Of a stretch of 64,000 nt of DNA, positions 43,026-53,368 are shown one piece after another (the stretch's first letter is position 1; each line of letters opens with the position of its first letter). This DNA is from Nocardia higoensis (GTDB lineage: Bacteria > Actinomycetota > Actinomycetes > Mycobacteriales > Mycobacteriaceae), in contig NZ_JADLQN010000003.1 of the NCBI RefSeq assembly GCF_015477835.1, positions 1 to 64,000 on the forward strand. Direction: 5' to 3'. Position numbers and translations under genes: made by a program. Below the pieces are notes generated by a model that saw nothing but the letters and a program-made list of their open reading frames with translations, was not told the origin of the DNA and did not search any database.

Positions 43026-43421
43026 TCAGCGCTGGTGGCGGGGTTTCCAGACCACCAGCGCGGTGCTGCGCTGCGAGGGCGCGAGGTCGGGCCGGTAGCC
43101 CGCCCTGGCCCGCTCGAGCTCGGCTCGCAGTTCGGCGACCTCTTCCTGGAGGCGCTCGACCTGGTTGGTGAGCTCGATGATGCGTTTGATGCCCGCCAGA
43201 TTGACGCCCTCGTCCTGGGACAGCCGCTGCACCTCGCGCAGCAGCTCGACGTCCCTGGCCGAGTACCGGCGCCCGCCGCCCGAAGTGCGCTGCGGCGTCA
43301 CCAGCCCCAGCCGGTCATACGTGCGCAGTGTCTGCGCGTGCATGCCCGCCAGCTGGGCCGCGACCGAGATCATGAAGAACTCGGCTCGCGCCCCGGCGGA
43401 CGCCTTCGGATCGTCGGACAT
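43026..43421 (-). CDS. hspR: Heat-shock repressor HspR (MerR family)
   Basis: A 131-residue MerR-type repressor. It has a winged helix from about residue 15 (AAQLAGMHAQTLRTYDRLGL, then VTPQRTSGGGRRYSARDVEL), then a coiled coil (about 75-105; ELTNQVERLQEEVAELRAEL) for dimerisation. HspR represses dnaK operon and clpB promoters by binding HAIR elements, with DnaK as corepressor. HAIR sites are seen upstream of both dnaK and clpB in this window. Its ATG shares one base with the dnaJ stop (TGATG), the last gene of the dnaK operon. The terminator follows immediately. Confidence 0.95.
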   Translation of the reverse strand: MSDDPKASAGARAEFFMISVAAQLAGMHAQTLRTYDRLGLVTPQRTSGGGRRYSARDVELLREVQRLSQDEGVNLAGIKRIIELTNQVERLQEEVAELRAELERARAGYRPDLAPSQRSTALVVWKPRHQR

Positions 43422-44584
43422 CACGCACCTGCCCATCCCGCCCGCGGATCGAATCCGGCGGCCTTCTCCGCCTCACGATAACGCTCGAGCGCTTCGACGG
43501 CGGCGTCGTCCAGCTTCTGCGGCACCGCGACCTTGACGGTGACCAGCAGGTCACCGGCTCCGCCGCCGCGCTTGGGCACACCGCGCCCACGCACCCGAAG
43601 GGTCCGGCCGTCGGCGGTGCCCGGCGGCACCTTCACCCCGACGCGCCCCTCCAGGGTCGGCACCGACACCGTGGTGCCGAGAACCAGTTCGGCGTAACTG
43701 ACCGGCAGGACCAGGGTCAGGTCGTCGCCGTTGCGGCCGAAGACCTTGTCCTGGCTGACGTGCACGGTCACGTACAGGTCGCCCGACGGCGCGCCCCGCA
43801 GGCCGGCTTCGCCCTGGCCCGCCAGCCGGATCTTCTGCCCGTCGCTGACGCCGGGCGGAATCCGCACCGTGATGGTGCGGGTCCGGTTCTGGATGCCGTT
43901 GCCATGGCAGTCCACGCACGGGTCGTCGATGATCGAACCGGTCCCCCGGCAGCCGTCGCAGGGTTCGCTGAACCCGAACGCGCCCTGGTTGCGGCTGATC
44001 GCACCGGTGCCGTTGCACAGCGGGCAGACCCGCGGACTGGTCCCCGGCTTCGCACCGCTGCCGTGGCAGGTGGTGCACGGCGAGGGACTGGTCATCCGCA
44101 GCGGGACGGTGACACCCTGTGCGGCTTCGCGGAATCCGAGAGTCGTCTCGGTCTCCACGTCGGACCCGCGGCGCGGCCTGCTGCCACCGGTGCGGGCGCC
44201 GCCTCGGTTGAACAGGCCGCCGAGCAGGTCGCCGAGCCCGCCGTCCCCCGCCGAACCACCGGCGCCGAAGATGTCGCCGAGGTTGAACTCCTGCGAGAAG
44301 CCGCCCGCCCCGCCGGGCGTGAACCCGCCGCGGGGGTAGCCGCCGCCGGCGAACAGCCTGCGGGTGTCGTCGTACTCCTTGCGCTTGGCCGGGTCGGAGA
44401 GCACCGCGTGGGCCTCGCTGACCGCTTTGAAGCGCTCCTCGGCCTTGGTGTCCCCCGGATTCGCGTCCGGATGCAGATCACGGGCGAGCTTGCGATACGC
44501 CTTCTTGATCTCGTCCTGCGAGGCGGAGGAGGAGACGCCGAGTTCCTTGTAGTAGTCCTTCTCGACCCACTCCCGTTGGCTCAT
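43421..44584 (-). CDS. dnaJ: Type I Hsp40 cochaperone DnaJ
   Basis: A 387-residue protein with J domain (residues 1-75; DEIKKAYRKLARDLHPDANP has the HPD tripeptide that triggers DnaK ATPase), a Gly/Phe-rich linker, and four CxxCxGxG zinc repeats: CTTCHGSG, CPLCNGTG, CDGCRGTG and CVDCHGNG (the last with G to N). Peptide-binding C-terminal domains follow. It stimulates DnaK. It is cotranscribed with grpE upstream (37-base gap) and hspR downstream (one-base overlap). The gene order dnaK-grpE-dnaJ-hspR corresponds to M. tuberculosis Rv0350-Rv0353 with dnaJ1. Confidence 0.96.
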   Translation of the reverse strand: MSQREWVEKDYYKELGVSSSASQDEIKKAYRKLARDLHPDANPGDTKAEERFKAVSEAHAVLSDPAKRKEYDDTRRLFAGGGYPRGGFTPGGAGGFSQEFNLGDIFGAGGSAGDGGLGDLLGGLFNRGGARTGGSRPRRGSDVETETTLGFREAAQGVTVPLRMTSPSPCTTCHGSGAKPGTSPRVCPLCNGTGAISRNQGAFGFSEPCDGCRGTGSIIDDPCVDCHGNGIQNRTRTITVRIPPGVSDGQKIRLAGQGEAGLRGAPSGDLYVTVHVSQDKVFGRNGDDLTLVLPVSYAELVLGTTVSVPTLEGRVGVKVPPGTADGRTLRVRGRGVPKRGGGAGDLLVTVKVAVPQKLDDAAVEALERYREAEKAAGFDPRAGWAGA

Positions 44585-44621
44585 CGGTCAGTCCCTCCTT
44601 CCGCTCGTCGCGCCGGATATG

Positions 44622-45310
44622 TCAATCCTTGTTCGCGGCATCTTCATCCGATGCCCCTGCTCCGTCCGACGCGACCTTCGCGGTCGCGTCCGCCACGCCA
44701 TCGGTCACGCCGACCAGCGCGTGCCGCAGCACCCGCTCGCCGAACCGATAGCCCTTCCGCATGACCGTGCCGAGCACCTGATCGTGACCCGAACCCTCGT
44801 GCTGCACGGCCTCGTGCAGCGTCGGGTCGAAGGCGTCGCCCTCGGTGCCGAACTCCTCGAGCCCCTGCTTGCGCAGGGCCTCGACGAGCTTGTCGGCCAC
44901 CGACTTCAACGGCCCGGACTCGAGGTCGCCGTGCGCGCGGGCCCGGTCCAGGTCGTCGAGGACACCGAGCAGTTCGGTGACCACGGCGGCCTTGGCGGCA
45001 TCCACGGCGGCCTTGCGGTCCCGATCCACCCGACGCCGGTAATTGGCGTACTCGGCGGTCAGGCGCTGCAGGTCGGCGGTGCGCTCGGCGAGCTCACCGG
45101 AGACATCGCCCGCGGACATGCCCGCCTTGGACGTGTCTGCCACGGACTCGGCTTCGACCTCGACGACTTCGGCCTCCGGGGGCGCTGCGGTCGCGGCACC
45201 GTCGGCCGCCGGATCGGGCGCGGACTGCTCGTCCACGCCCGCCGTGCGGACCTCACCGGTCTCGGGGTCGATCTTGCGGTTGTCCACCACGGTGATCGGC
45301 TCCTTCTCGG

Positions 45311-45314
<4 letters not shown>
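44622..45314 (-). CDS. grpE: Nucleotide exchange factor GrpE
   Basis: A 230-residue GrpE that releases ADP from DnaK. The N-terminal ~85 residues are acidic and disordered (EAEVVEVEAESVADTSKAG), the central coiled coil is ELAERTADLQRLTAEYANYR followed by RRVDRDRKAAVDAAKAAVVT, and the C-terminal beta domain has FDPTLHEAVQHEGSGHDQ and VLRHALVGVTDG. The tail is acidic (SDGAGASDEDAANKD). GTG start overlaps the dnaK stop by four bases (GTGA), so translation is coupled. Confidence 0.95.
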
Positions 45315-47155
<1,841 letters not shown>

Positions 47156-47221
47156 GGGTGTTTCCTCCTCTTGGTTTGCCCCGCGACTGGTCAGCCGCTT
47201 CGGCGTCTTACTCACTTCAAC

Positions 47222-47242
47222 ACTGAGCGGGGTCGGCTCAAT
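47222..47242 (-). promoter_or_regulatory. HAIR-like inverted repeat, dnaK-proximal
   Basis: ACTGAGC-N7-GCTCAAT, perfect core TGAGC-N7-GCTCA with the standard 7-bp spacer, 67 bases upstream of the dnaK ATG. It matches the HAIR consensus less well than the distal copy. Confidence 0.6.
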
Positions 47243-47275
47243 CTTGCACCCGGTCTCCCCCGGCGTCAACTACAA

Positions 47276-47296
47276 GTTGAGTTGCTTACGCTCAAG
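47276..47296 (-). promoter_or_regulatory. dnaK promoter HAIR operator, distal copy
   Basis: GTTGAGT-N7-GCTCAAG with 7-bp spacer, identical in both half-sites to the clpB copy. On the leftward strand TTGAGC can serve as -35 with a 17-bp spacer to TAGTTG, a weak -10 candidate (complement of 47267-47272). The gap from 47156 to 47566 holds only these operators; no gene is seen. Confidence 0.78.
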
Positions 47297-47566
47297 TCTT
47301 ACGGTGAGCACAACCGACCGCCCAGCGGATCTATTCCACGACGGGGCAAAATACTTTTTCGGCCCTCTCGCTCCCTGTGGTCTACCCAGGTCCGGGCGAC
47401 GATCACCGACCACCCGCAGGCTCTCCGGCGAATTCGCGGTCGACGCCGAGGTGAACGCGTCCCACGACGCGCTCGGAGCACCACGGACGACTCGCCCGCT
47501 GACCCGCCCCCGGCCGCACCGAAGCGGTCGGGCTGTGGGATCCGGGCGACGCGCTCGGCGGGCAGG

Positions 47567-49096
47567 TCAGCGCTCGGGCCGGAGCATCGGGAGGATGCCT
47601 TCCGCGCTGCGGGCGGCGGTCAGGCACGCGGCGCGGGTGCGGCCGTCGGCCAGCGGATGCGACGCGCGGTCCCGCCACTTGCGCACCAGCTCGGCAGCGC
47701 GCCCTCGCACCACCGCGGCGGGCGCGGTGGCGGGCAGCCCCAGCCGCAGATGCGGCGCGACCCCGGCACCGCCGAGCAGGCCGTGTAGTTCGGCCAGGTC
47801 GTCCGGTGGCAGCGGGAGTTCTCCGGCACGCAGGCGGCTCAACAGGCGCAGTTCGGCGAAACCGTGCACATCGGCGAGCAGAGTGCGCACCCTGGGCAGC
47901 AGTGCGTCGGCGGCGGTGCCGGGGCACGCGGTGAGGACACCGGCGAGCGCGGTGAGCGCGGAGTGCGCCTTGAGTTGATCGGCGCGCTGGGCGAACTGGA
48001 CGTCGAGGACCGCCCGCAACTCCTCGATTCCGCTGCGGTCGGCCAATTCGGCGGCGAGCGTGGCGGAATCGCGCACGCCGAGCCGGATGAGCGTGACCGC
48101 CATGCGGATTCCGAACAGGCCGAACCGCGTCGCCAGCCCGGCCCGCACCCGCGGGTCGACGGGCAGCGCGAGATCGGGGCGAACGAACCGGTCCGCCGAG
48201 AGCAGGGCCGTCCCCAGTTCTTCGGCGGGCACGGCGGCCAGCGCCTGGAAGGCGATGAACTCCTGTTCGCGCAGCGTCGCGGCGGCGAAGGCCAGCAGGC
48301 CCGCCACCGGGATCACCGCCTGGCACAGTCCGGTGCGCTCCAGCTCGCCCGCGAATCGAGCGGCCACGTCCCGGGCGGAGTGCAGCGCGTCGAGACCGCC
48401 CGCGCCGAGCTCGTCGGCCCGCGAGACCACCCCGATGACGCCGAGCGGACCGGCCGCGGAGCCGCTGCCCGCGCCGACCCGCTCCAGGAAATCGAGATCG
48501 CTGGTGTCGAGGCGACGCAGCAGGTAGACGATCGCGTCGGCGCCGGGGACGTGGACCTGATCGCCGTCGTCCTCCGCGGCCGGAGTCAACAGCCGGGCGG
48601 TGCGCCGCGAGACCTCCCGCGACAGCGACGACGTGCCGGGGGTGTCGATGAGCGTGGTGCGCGCCAGCGTCGCCGCGGGCCACCGCACCTCGAGGTGGTC
48701 CACCTCGTGCGGGCCGGACCGATTCCAGGCGGGCGTGGCGATATCGAAGGTCAGTCCGCCACTGCCGCGCCGGACCGCCACATCCGCGGTCGCGCCGTCG
48801 GGGGCGACCGCGGTGACGCCGGGCAGGGAGCCGTGGCGGTACCAGGTGACGAGCCTCGTGCACTCGGTCGCGTCGGTCGGGGCGATGTCCTGGCCGACGA
48901 GCGAATTCAGCAAGGTGGATTTGCCCGCCTTGATCGACCCCGCCAGCGCCACCCGCAGCGGCTGGTCGAGCCGCCGCGCGCACTCGGCGAGCAAGGCGCG
49001 CGGGCGCGGTCGATCGGCGAAGGACTGCCCGGCCAGGGCGATGAGTCGATGGGCCTCGCCGACGATTCCCGGCGCGGGCTGCGTGGCGGCTCTCAC
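47567..49096 (-). CDS. iniC: IniC-like dynamin-family GTPase
   Basis: A 509-residue dynamin-like GTPase. G1 is ALAGSIKAGKSTLLNSLVGQ (residues 51-70), the switch region is PTDATECTRLVTWYR, G3 is TLIDTPGTSSLSREVS and G4 is likely VVSRADELGAGG (an Arg-Ala-Asp, atypical for (N/T)KxD). The C-terminal half is helical. No clear transmembrane segment, so it may depend on IniA for the membrane. The GTG start overlaps the iniA-type stop by four bases (GTGA). Third gene of a leftward iniB-iniA-iniC order. M. tuberculosis iniBAC is induced by isoniazid and ethambutol. Confidence 0.8.
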   Translation of the reverse strand: MRAATQPAPGIVGEAHRLIALAGQSFADRPRPRALLAECARRLDQPLRVALAGSIKAGKSTLLNSLVGQDIAPTDATECTRLVTWYRHGSLPGVTAVAPDGATADVAVRRGSGGLTFDIATPAWNRSGPHEVDHLEVRWPAATLARTTLIDTPGTSSLSREVSRRTARLLTPAAEDDGDQVHVPGADAIVYLLRRLDTSDLDFLERVGAGSGSAAGPLGVIGVVSRADELGAGGLDALHSARDVAARFAGELERTGLCQAVIPVAGLLAFAAATLREQEFIAFQALAAVPAEELGTALLSADRFVRPDLALPVDPRVRAGLATRFGLFGIRMAVTLIRLGVRDSATLAAELADRSGIEELRAVLDVQFAQRADQLKAHSALTALAGVLTACPGTAADALLPRVRTLLADVHGFAELRLLSRLRAGELPLPPDDLAELHGLLGGAGVAPHLRLGLPATAPAAVVRGRAAELVRKWRDRASHPLADGRTRAACLTAARSAEGILPMLRPER

Positions 49097-50982
49097 CGGG
49101 CGACCGCCCCGGTGTCGCCGCGATCCGCCACGTCCGCGCCCGCCGTGTGGTCGTGGGCACCGGATTGCCGCGAGTGCCCCATCAGCTCGGCGTATCCGCG
49201 CAATTCGCCCACCACGCGCAGTTGGCGTTCGAGTTCCTCGCAGCGGGCGGCGCGGCGCGACGATTCCATGGAGGCGGCGTCCTGGGCGGCGCGCAGGGAG
49301 TCGTCGATGGAGCGGAGGCTGCGGTCCGCGACGCCCGCGTAGTGGTCGCGCAGGCCGCGGTGGATGCGGTGCAGCCGGTCCTTGGACTCCTTGCCCGCCT
49401 GGAACGCCACGTCGTCGACGAAGCGGCGCACCGCGGTCTTGGCCTCGGCTCGTCGGCGCGCCAGTCGGGCCTGCTTGTCGTCACGGAAGGCCTTGCCGCC
49501 CACCAGTACTCCGGCGCCGAGGGAGATCGGGTTGAACATGGCCAGTCCGGCGAAGGTACTGGCCAGGCCGACCATCAGCACACCACCGTAGGAGCCGCGC
49601 ATGCCGACCAGCAGCTTGCTGCCCAAGCCGATGTCGGGTTCCAGCTCGCCGAGGGTCGCGGCCGCGACCGCGCCGCTCTCACCGCCGACACCGTGGCGCA
49701 CGTCCGGTAATTCGACCGTGCCACCGTGGGCGAAGTGCTCGGCGACGCGGCCGGCCAACGCGGTCGCGCGTTTGTGGGTCCACAGCAGATTCTCGCCGAG
49801 CGCGGTGTCCACGGCATCGGTGAGCCATTCGGCGATCAGTGCCCAATGCCTGCCGGGGTCGTGGTCGTCGATCCACTCCTCGCCGGTTCTGGCGATGCCG
49901 CGCAGGCGATCGCGCAGGTCGTGGTCGACGTCGCCCGCCAGGTCGGTGATGCCGTCGGCGAGAGTCTGCTGCCAGGCGGCGGTGCGACGGTGCAGATCCT
50001 CGGCGGCGACCTTGGCCGAGCGCAGTTCCGCGATCGCGGCCGCGCCCTGCTCGGGGTCGCGGAGGGCGAGCAACTCGCTGCCCAGCGCGAGTGCGAGATG
50101 CTCGGCCGCGGAGTGGATGTCGCGGGCCAGTGCGGCACGGCTCGCGCTGAGATCTCGCGCGACCACCTGCTCACGCAGAAACCGGTACAGCTCGCCGTAG
50201 CCGGACTCCAGCCCCAGTTGCCTGTCCTGGGTGCGCATCGCGTGCGCGCGCAACAAAGCCGAGACCGGCACGATCGGCACGTCGAGGCCGGCGCGTTCGA
50301 GATGAGCCAGGTCCGCGTCGCGCACCTGACGCCAGTGCGGATACAGGTCGGTCTTGGTGAGCACCAGCGCCACCGCCGGGCACAACTCGCGGACCTGGCG
50401 CAGGAAGCCGAGTTCGGGTTCGGTCAGCTCGGTGGAGGCGTCGGAGAGCACCAGCACCGCGTCGGCGGAGGGCACCATGGCGAGCACGGTGGTCGCGCCC
50501 GCGCCCGCCCGGCCGCCCACACCGGGCGTATCGACCAGGACGATTCCGTCGTCGAGCAGCGCATTGGGCAGCCGCAACTCCAGACGCGCGACCCGCCTGC
50601 CCTCGGCGAGCGGCGTACGTTCGCCGAGTTCGGCGAGGTGATCCAGCGGCACGGGCACCCGGTGTTCCCGGCCGTCGCCCGGATCGAGGCAGACGAGTTC
50701 GGCGCATGCCGCCGGCCCAGCGGCCAGCACGGCCGGGACGGTGGTCGTGGCGTCGTCGCCGACCGGGCAGACATCGGCGTTCAGCAGCGCATTGACGAAC
50801 CGGCTCTTGCCCTGCCCGAGCAGCCCCGCCACCACGATCCGTCGCCGCGGATCACGCAGCCGTTCGCTCGCCGCCGCCAATCGCGCCACCAGATCCGTGC
50901 GCCCGGCGGCCCGCGCCACCGCGACGGTCTCGGCGAGTACCGGCAGCAACGGTACGGCTCGGGGCTGGGTGATACTCGCCAT
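49093..50982 (-). CDS. iniA: IniA-like membrane-associated dynamin GTPase
   Basis: A 629-residue dynamin-like protein. G1 VVAGLLGQGKSRFVNALLNA at residues 50-69, G2 region CPVGDDATTTVPAVL, G3 IVLVDTPGVGGRAGAGATTV and G4 VALVLTKTDLYPHWRQV. A hydrophobic hairpin near residues 455-500 (GVLMVGLASTFAGLAMFNPI) would insert in the membrane, as in IniA/BDLP. The remaining helices form neck and trunk. Known IniA from mycobacteria remodels membranes and is needed for tolerance to cell-wall drugs. ATG start. Gap to the iniB-type gene is 43 bases, and its stop overlaps iniC. Confidence 0.85.
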   Translation of the reverse strand: MASITQPRAVPLLPVLAETVAVARAAGRTDLVARLAAASERLRDPRRRIVVAGLLGQGKSRFVNALLNADVCPVGDDATTTVPAVLAAGPAACAELVCLDPGDGREHRVPVPLDHLAELGERTPLAEGRRVARLELRLPNALLDDGIVLVDTPGVGGRAGAGATTVLAMVPSADAVLVLSDASTELTEPELGFLRQVRELCPAVALVLTKTDLYPHWRQVRDADLAHLERAGLDVPIVPVSALLRAHAMRTQDRQLGLESGYGELYRFLREQVVARDLSASRAALARDIHSAAEHLALALGSELLALRDPEQGAAAIAELRSAKVAAEDLHRRTAAWQQTLADGITDLAGDVDHDLRDRLRGIARTGEEWIDDHDPGRHWALIAEWLTDAVDTALGENLLWTHKRATALAGRVAEHFAHGGTVELPDVRHGVGGESGAVAAATLGELEPDIGLGSKLLVGMRGSYGGVLMVGLASTFAGLAMFNPISLGAGVLVGGKAFRDDKQARLARRRAEAKTAVRRFVDDVAFQAGKESKDRLHRIHRGLRDHYAGVADRSLRSIDDSLRAAQDAASMESSRRAARCEELERQLRVVGELRGYAELMGHSRQSGAHDHTAGADVADRGDTGAVAR

Positions 50983-51025
50983 CGCTCGTGCAGACCTTCC
51001 GGGAGATGCGCTGAATTCTGTTGCC

Positions 51026-53038
51026 TCAGTAGGTGAAACCGTCGCCGGTCAGGTCGGCGGCGGCACCTGCCTGCACACCGGAATCGGCCGTGCCGAACAG
51101 TCCGGCCTCACCCGATCCGGTGATCGAGCCACCCAGACCCGAACCGAACGCGCTCGACACGTCGACCGCCGACCAGGTGCCCGCCGCCCCGGACGCGCCG
51201 GAATCGAATCCCGCGCCCAGCCCCGCCTCCGCCGAACCGGCCGTCGAGCCACCGTAACCCGCGGTGGCGTCGACCGTGCCGGAGATCGACCCGCCCAGCG
51301 CACCGGAGGAATCCACCGCCCCCGTCGCACCGCCTGCCCACGCGCCGGTCGTTTCCGCGCCACCGGACAGCGCGCCCGAGAGACCGGTCTCGACAGCAGC
51401 CGTCACACCACCGCCGAACGCGGCACCCGCATCGGTCACGGCCAGGCCGGAGTCCGGTCCCGCTCCCGCTCCCAGAGCGGTTTCCCACCCGGCGCTCAGG
51501 CCGGTCTCCCACCCGGCCTCCAGTCCCGACTCCAACCCGGCCCCCAGTCCCGACTCCAACCCGGCCCCTGAACCGGCACCGAGACCGGCGGCGGCATCGA
51601 TGGCGCCATCCAGCTCGCCGGAGAGATCTGCTGATCCCCCGGCAGTCCCGGTCAGACCGGTCTCCACCCCGGCGTCCACGGCACCATCCCATGCGGCGCC
51701 GATTCCGCCGCTGCTGGTCAGCCCACCGCCGAGACCCGAAACGAGACCACCTCCGACAAGGCCGTCCAGCCCGCCGCCGACACCGCCGTCCATCGAACCG
51801 GGCGACTCGCCACCGGCTCCCAGGACAGCACCCAGCCCCGCCGTCACGCTCGTCTCCAAGCCGCTGACAACCTGCGCGCCCGCGCTCACATCGAGTCCTG
51901 TCCCGATGCCCGCGGCGGCGTCCAACGCGCCGCCGAGACCGGCCGACACGTCTCCGACCACGCTGTCGCGCACCGCACCCACACCCGCTGTCAGGCCGCC
52001 GTCGGCACCGAGCACACCATCGGCGTCCACGGCCAGATCACCGACTGCGCCCACCGCACCGTTCACACCGGCCGCCAGATCACCGCCGATTCCCAGCCCG
52101 CCACCGATACCAGCCGTCACATCACCGACAGCACCCACCGCACCGTTCAGACCCGCACCAACACCCCCGACCAGATCGGCACCCACGCCCACGCCACCAC
52201 CGAGACCAGCGGCCAGATCACCGACGGCGCCCACCGCACCGTTCACGCCGGCGGCCAGATCACCGCCGATTCCCAGCCCGCCACCGATACCAGCGGTCAC
52301 ATCACCGACGGCACCCACCGCACCGTTCAGAGCCGCACCTACACCCGCGGCGAGACCTGCACCCGCGCTCGCCACGCCGCCGAGAGCCCCAGTCATGTCA
52401 CCCACAGCGCCGACCACACCGTTCACACCGGCACCGATACTTGCCGCCAAGTCCGCGCCTCCTCTCAGAGCGCCGCCGAGACCAGCGGTCAGATCACTCA
52501 CCGCGCCCACCGCACCGTTCACACCGGCCCCCACACCGCCCGCGAGACCGGCACCCGCCTCGACGCCGGTGCCGATCGCCGCGCCGAGGCCGAGGCCGAG
52601 GTCCAGGCCGGTGCCGATGTCGAGACCTCCGTCCGAGCCGAGGCCCACACCGATGTCCAGACCCGCTCCGGCGTCCGCGCCGAGATTCAAACCCAGGTCG
52701 GCGGCGACGCCGGTGGCGACGTCGATGCCCGCGTCCGCGGCTGCGCCCGCTACCGCTGCGCCGGTGGCCACAGCCGTGGTGGCGCCGCCTGCGGCAGTGC
52801 CGGCGCCGCCTGCGGCAGTACCGGCGCCGCCTGCGGCGACGATGGCCGAGAGTTGCGAGCCGCCGCTGACCAGTGCCGATTCGGCGACCATCGGAGCCAC
52901 GGCGGCGATGTCCTCGGCCGAGACCTCGGCCAGGCCCGCGGCGGTGAGGGCGGCCTGGGGGTCGGCGCAGTAGCCGGTGGCGGCCTCACGGTCGCGCAGC
53001 AGGCCGAGGATGAACTCGAGAATGGCGTTGGGAGTCAT
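51026..53038 (-). CDS. iniB: IniB-like Gly/Ala-rich repeat protein
   Basis: A 670-residue protein. The N-terminal ~65 residues (MTPNAILEFILGLLRDREAA, then EDIAAVAPMVAESALV) form a helical domain typical of IniB-type and Gly-rich actinobacterial proteins. The remainder is Gly/Ala/Val-rich with repeats such as GVNGAVGAVGDVTAGIGGGL and LGIGGDLAAGVNGAVGAVG. There are no membrane segments in the usual sense, but the repeat is amphipathic and glycine-zipper-like. It ends in SGEAGLFGTADSGVQAGAAA. It lacks a recognisable signal peptide. Localisation unknown: it could be exported by a specialised route or polymerise in the cell. First gene of the iniBAC-like operon; divergent promoter with the Hsp70-like gene. 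Confidence 0.72.
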   Translation of the reverse strand: MTPNAILEFILGLLRDREAATGYCADPQAALTAAGLAEVSAEDIAAVAPMVAESALVSGGSQLSAIVAAGGAGTAAGGAGTAAGGATTAVATGAAVAGAAADAGIDVATGVAADLGLNLGADAGAGLDIGVGLGSDGGLDIGTGLDLGLGLGAAIGTGVEAGAGLAGGVGAGVNGAVGAVSDLTAGLGGALRGGADLAASIGAGVNGVVGAVGDMTGALGGVASAGAGLAAGVGAALNGAVGAVGDVTAGIGGGLGIGGDLAAGVNGAVGAVGDLAAGLGGGVGVGADLVGGVGAGLNGAVGAVGDVTAGIGGGLGIGGDLAAGVNGAVGAVGDLAVDADGVLGADGGLTAGVGAVRDSVVGDVSAGLGGALDAAAGIGTGLDVSAGAQVVSGLETSVTAGLGAVLGAGGESPGSMDGGVGGGLDGLVGGGLVSGLGGGLTSSGGIGAAWDGAVDAGVETGLTGTAGGSADLSGELDGAIDAAAGLGAGSGAGLESGLGAGLESGLEAGWETGLSAGWETALGAGAGPDSGLAVTDAGAAFGGGVTAAVETGLSGALSGGAETTGAWAGGATGAVDSSGALGGSISGTVDATAGYGGSTAGSAEAGLGAGFDSGASGAAGTWSAVDVSSAFGSGLGGSITGSGEAGLFGTADSGVQAGAAADLTGDGFTY
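52031..52330 (-). repeat. Internal direct repeats in the iniB-like gene (about 120 bp, period 180 bp)
   Basis: The segment from 52031 to 52150 is repeated at 52211 to 52330 with few differences, giving a 180-bp (60-residue) period. Shorter degenerate GAVG-type units fill the space around. Such arrays can change length by slippage or recombination. Confidence 0.8.
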
Positions 53039-53116
53039 TCGGATCGTCTCCTGGGAATGGGCGGGGCCGAAGCGTTCCGCGCTCGTTGGAATACCTGTCA
53101 CGCTAGGTAGCCGAAG

Positions 53117-53131
53117 CGTTACGGCGTAACG
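53117..53131. promoter_or_regulatory. Palindrome CGTTACG-G-CGTAACG upstream of iniB-like gene
   Basis: Perfect 7-bp arms with a one-base centre, 79 bases upstream of the iniB-like ATG and 238 bases from the Hsp70-like ATG. A candidate operator for the IniR-like regulator; no binding data. Confidence 0.5.
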
Positions 53132-53161
53132 GGGAAGACCCCCGAGATCCGGCTTTCGAAC

Positions 53162-53198
53162 GCATTAGGGGGTCGTGTCGCGTTAGGGGAATTTCCCC
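53162..53198. promoter_or_regulatory. GCRTTAGGGG direct repeats and GGGGAA-T-TTCCCC dyad
   Basis: GCATTAGGGG (53162-53171) and GCGTTAGGGG (53180-53189) recur 18 bp apart, two turns of the helix approximately. The second overlaps the dyad GGGGAATTTCCCC (53186-53198). Together with the nearby palindrome they make a dense cluster in the 330-bp divergent region (53039-53368). The rest of that region is without recognisable features apart from the GAGGTTCCT ribosome site before the Hsp70-like ATG. Confidence 0.5.
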
Positions 53199-53368
53199 CA
53201 AAATTCCCGGGGTGAGTAACGGCTGGGCGTCAGCAACCGAAAGAGAGGCAGGTTCGGTCGGCCCCTCGGGCCGCACCGCAGCAAGGCAACGGCGCCGCCC
53301 CGCGCTCAGCGGGACATCGCCGCACCCCGCGATCCCCAGCGGATCACCCAGTCTCCGAAGAGGTTCCT

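Noticed and set aside
51264..52973. 569-codon Pro/Ala/Thr-rich frame opposite the iniB-like gene
   Set aside because: Reverse complement of Gly/Ala repeats gives Pro/Ala repeats; no start signals or domain.
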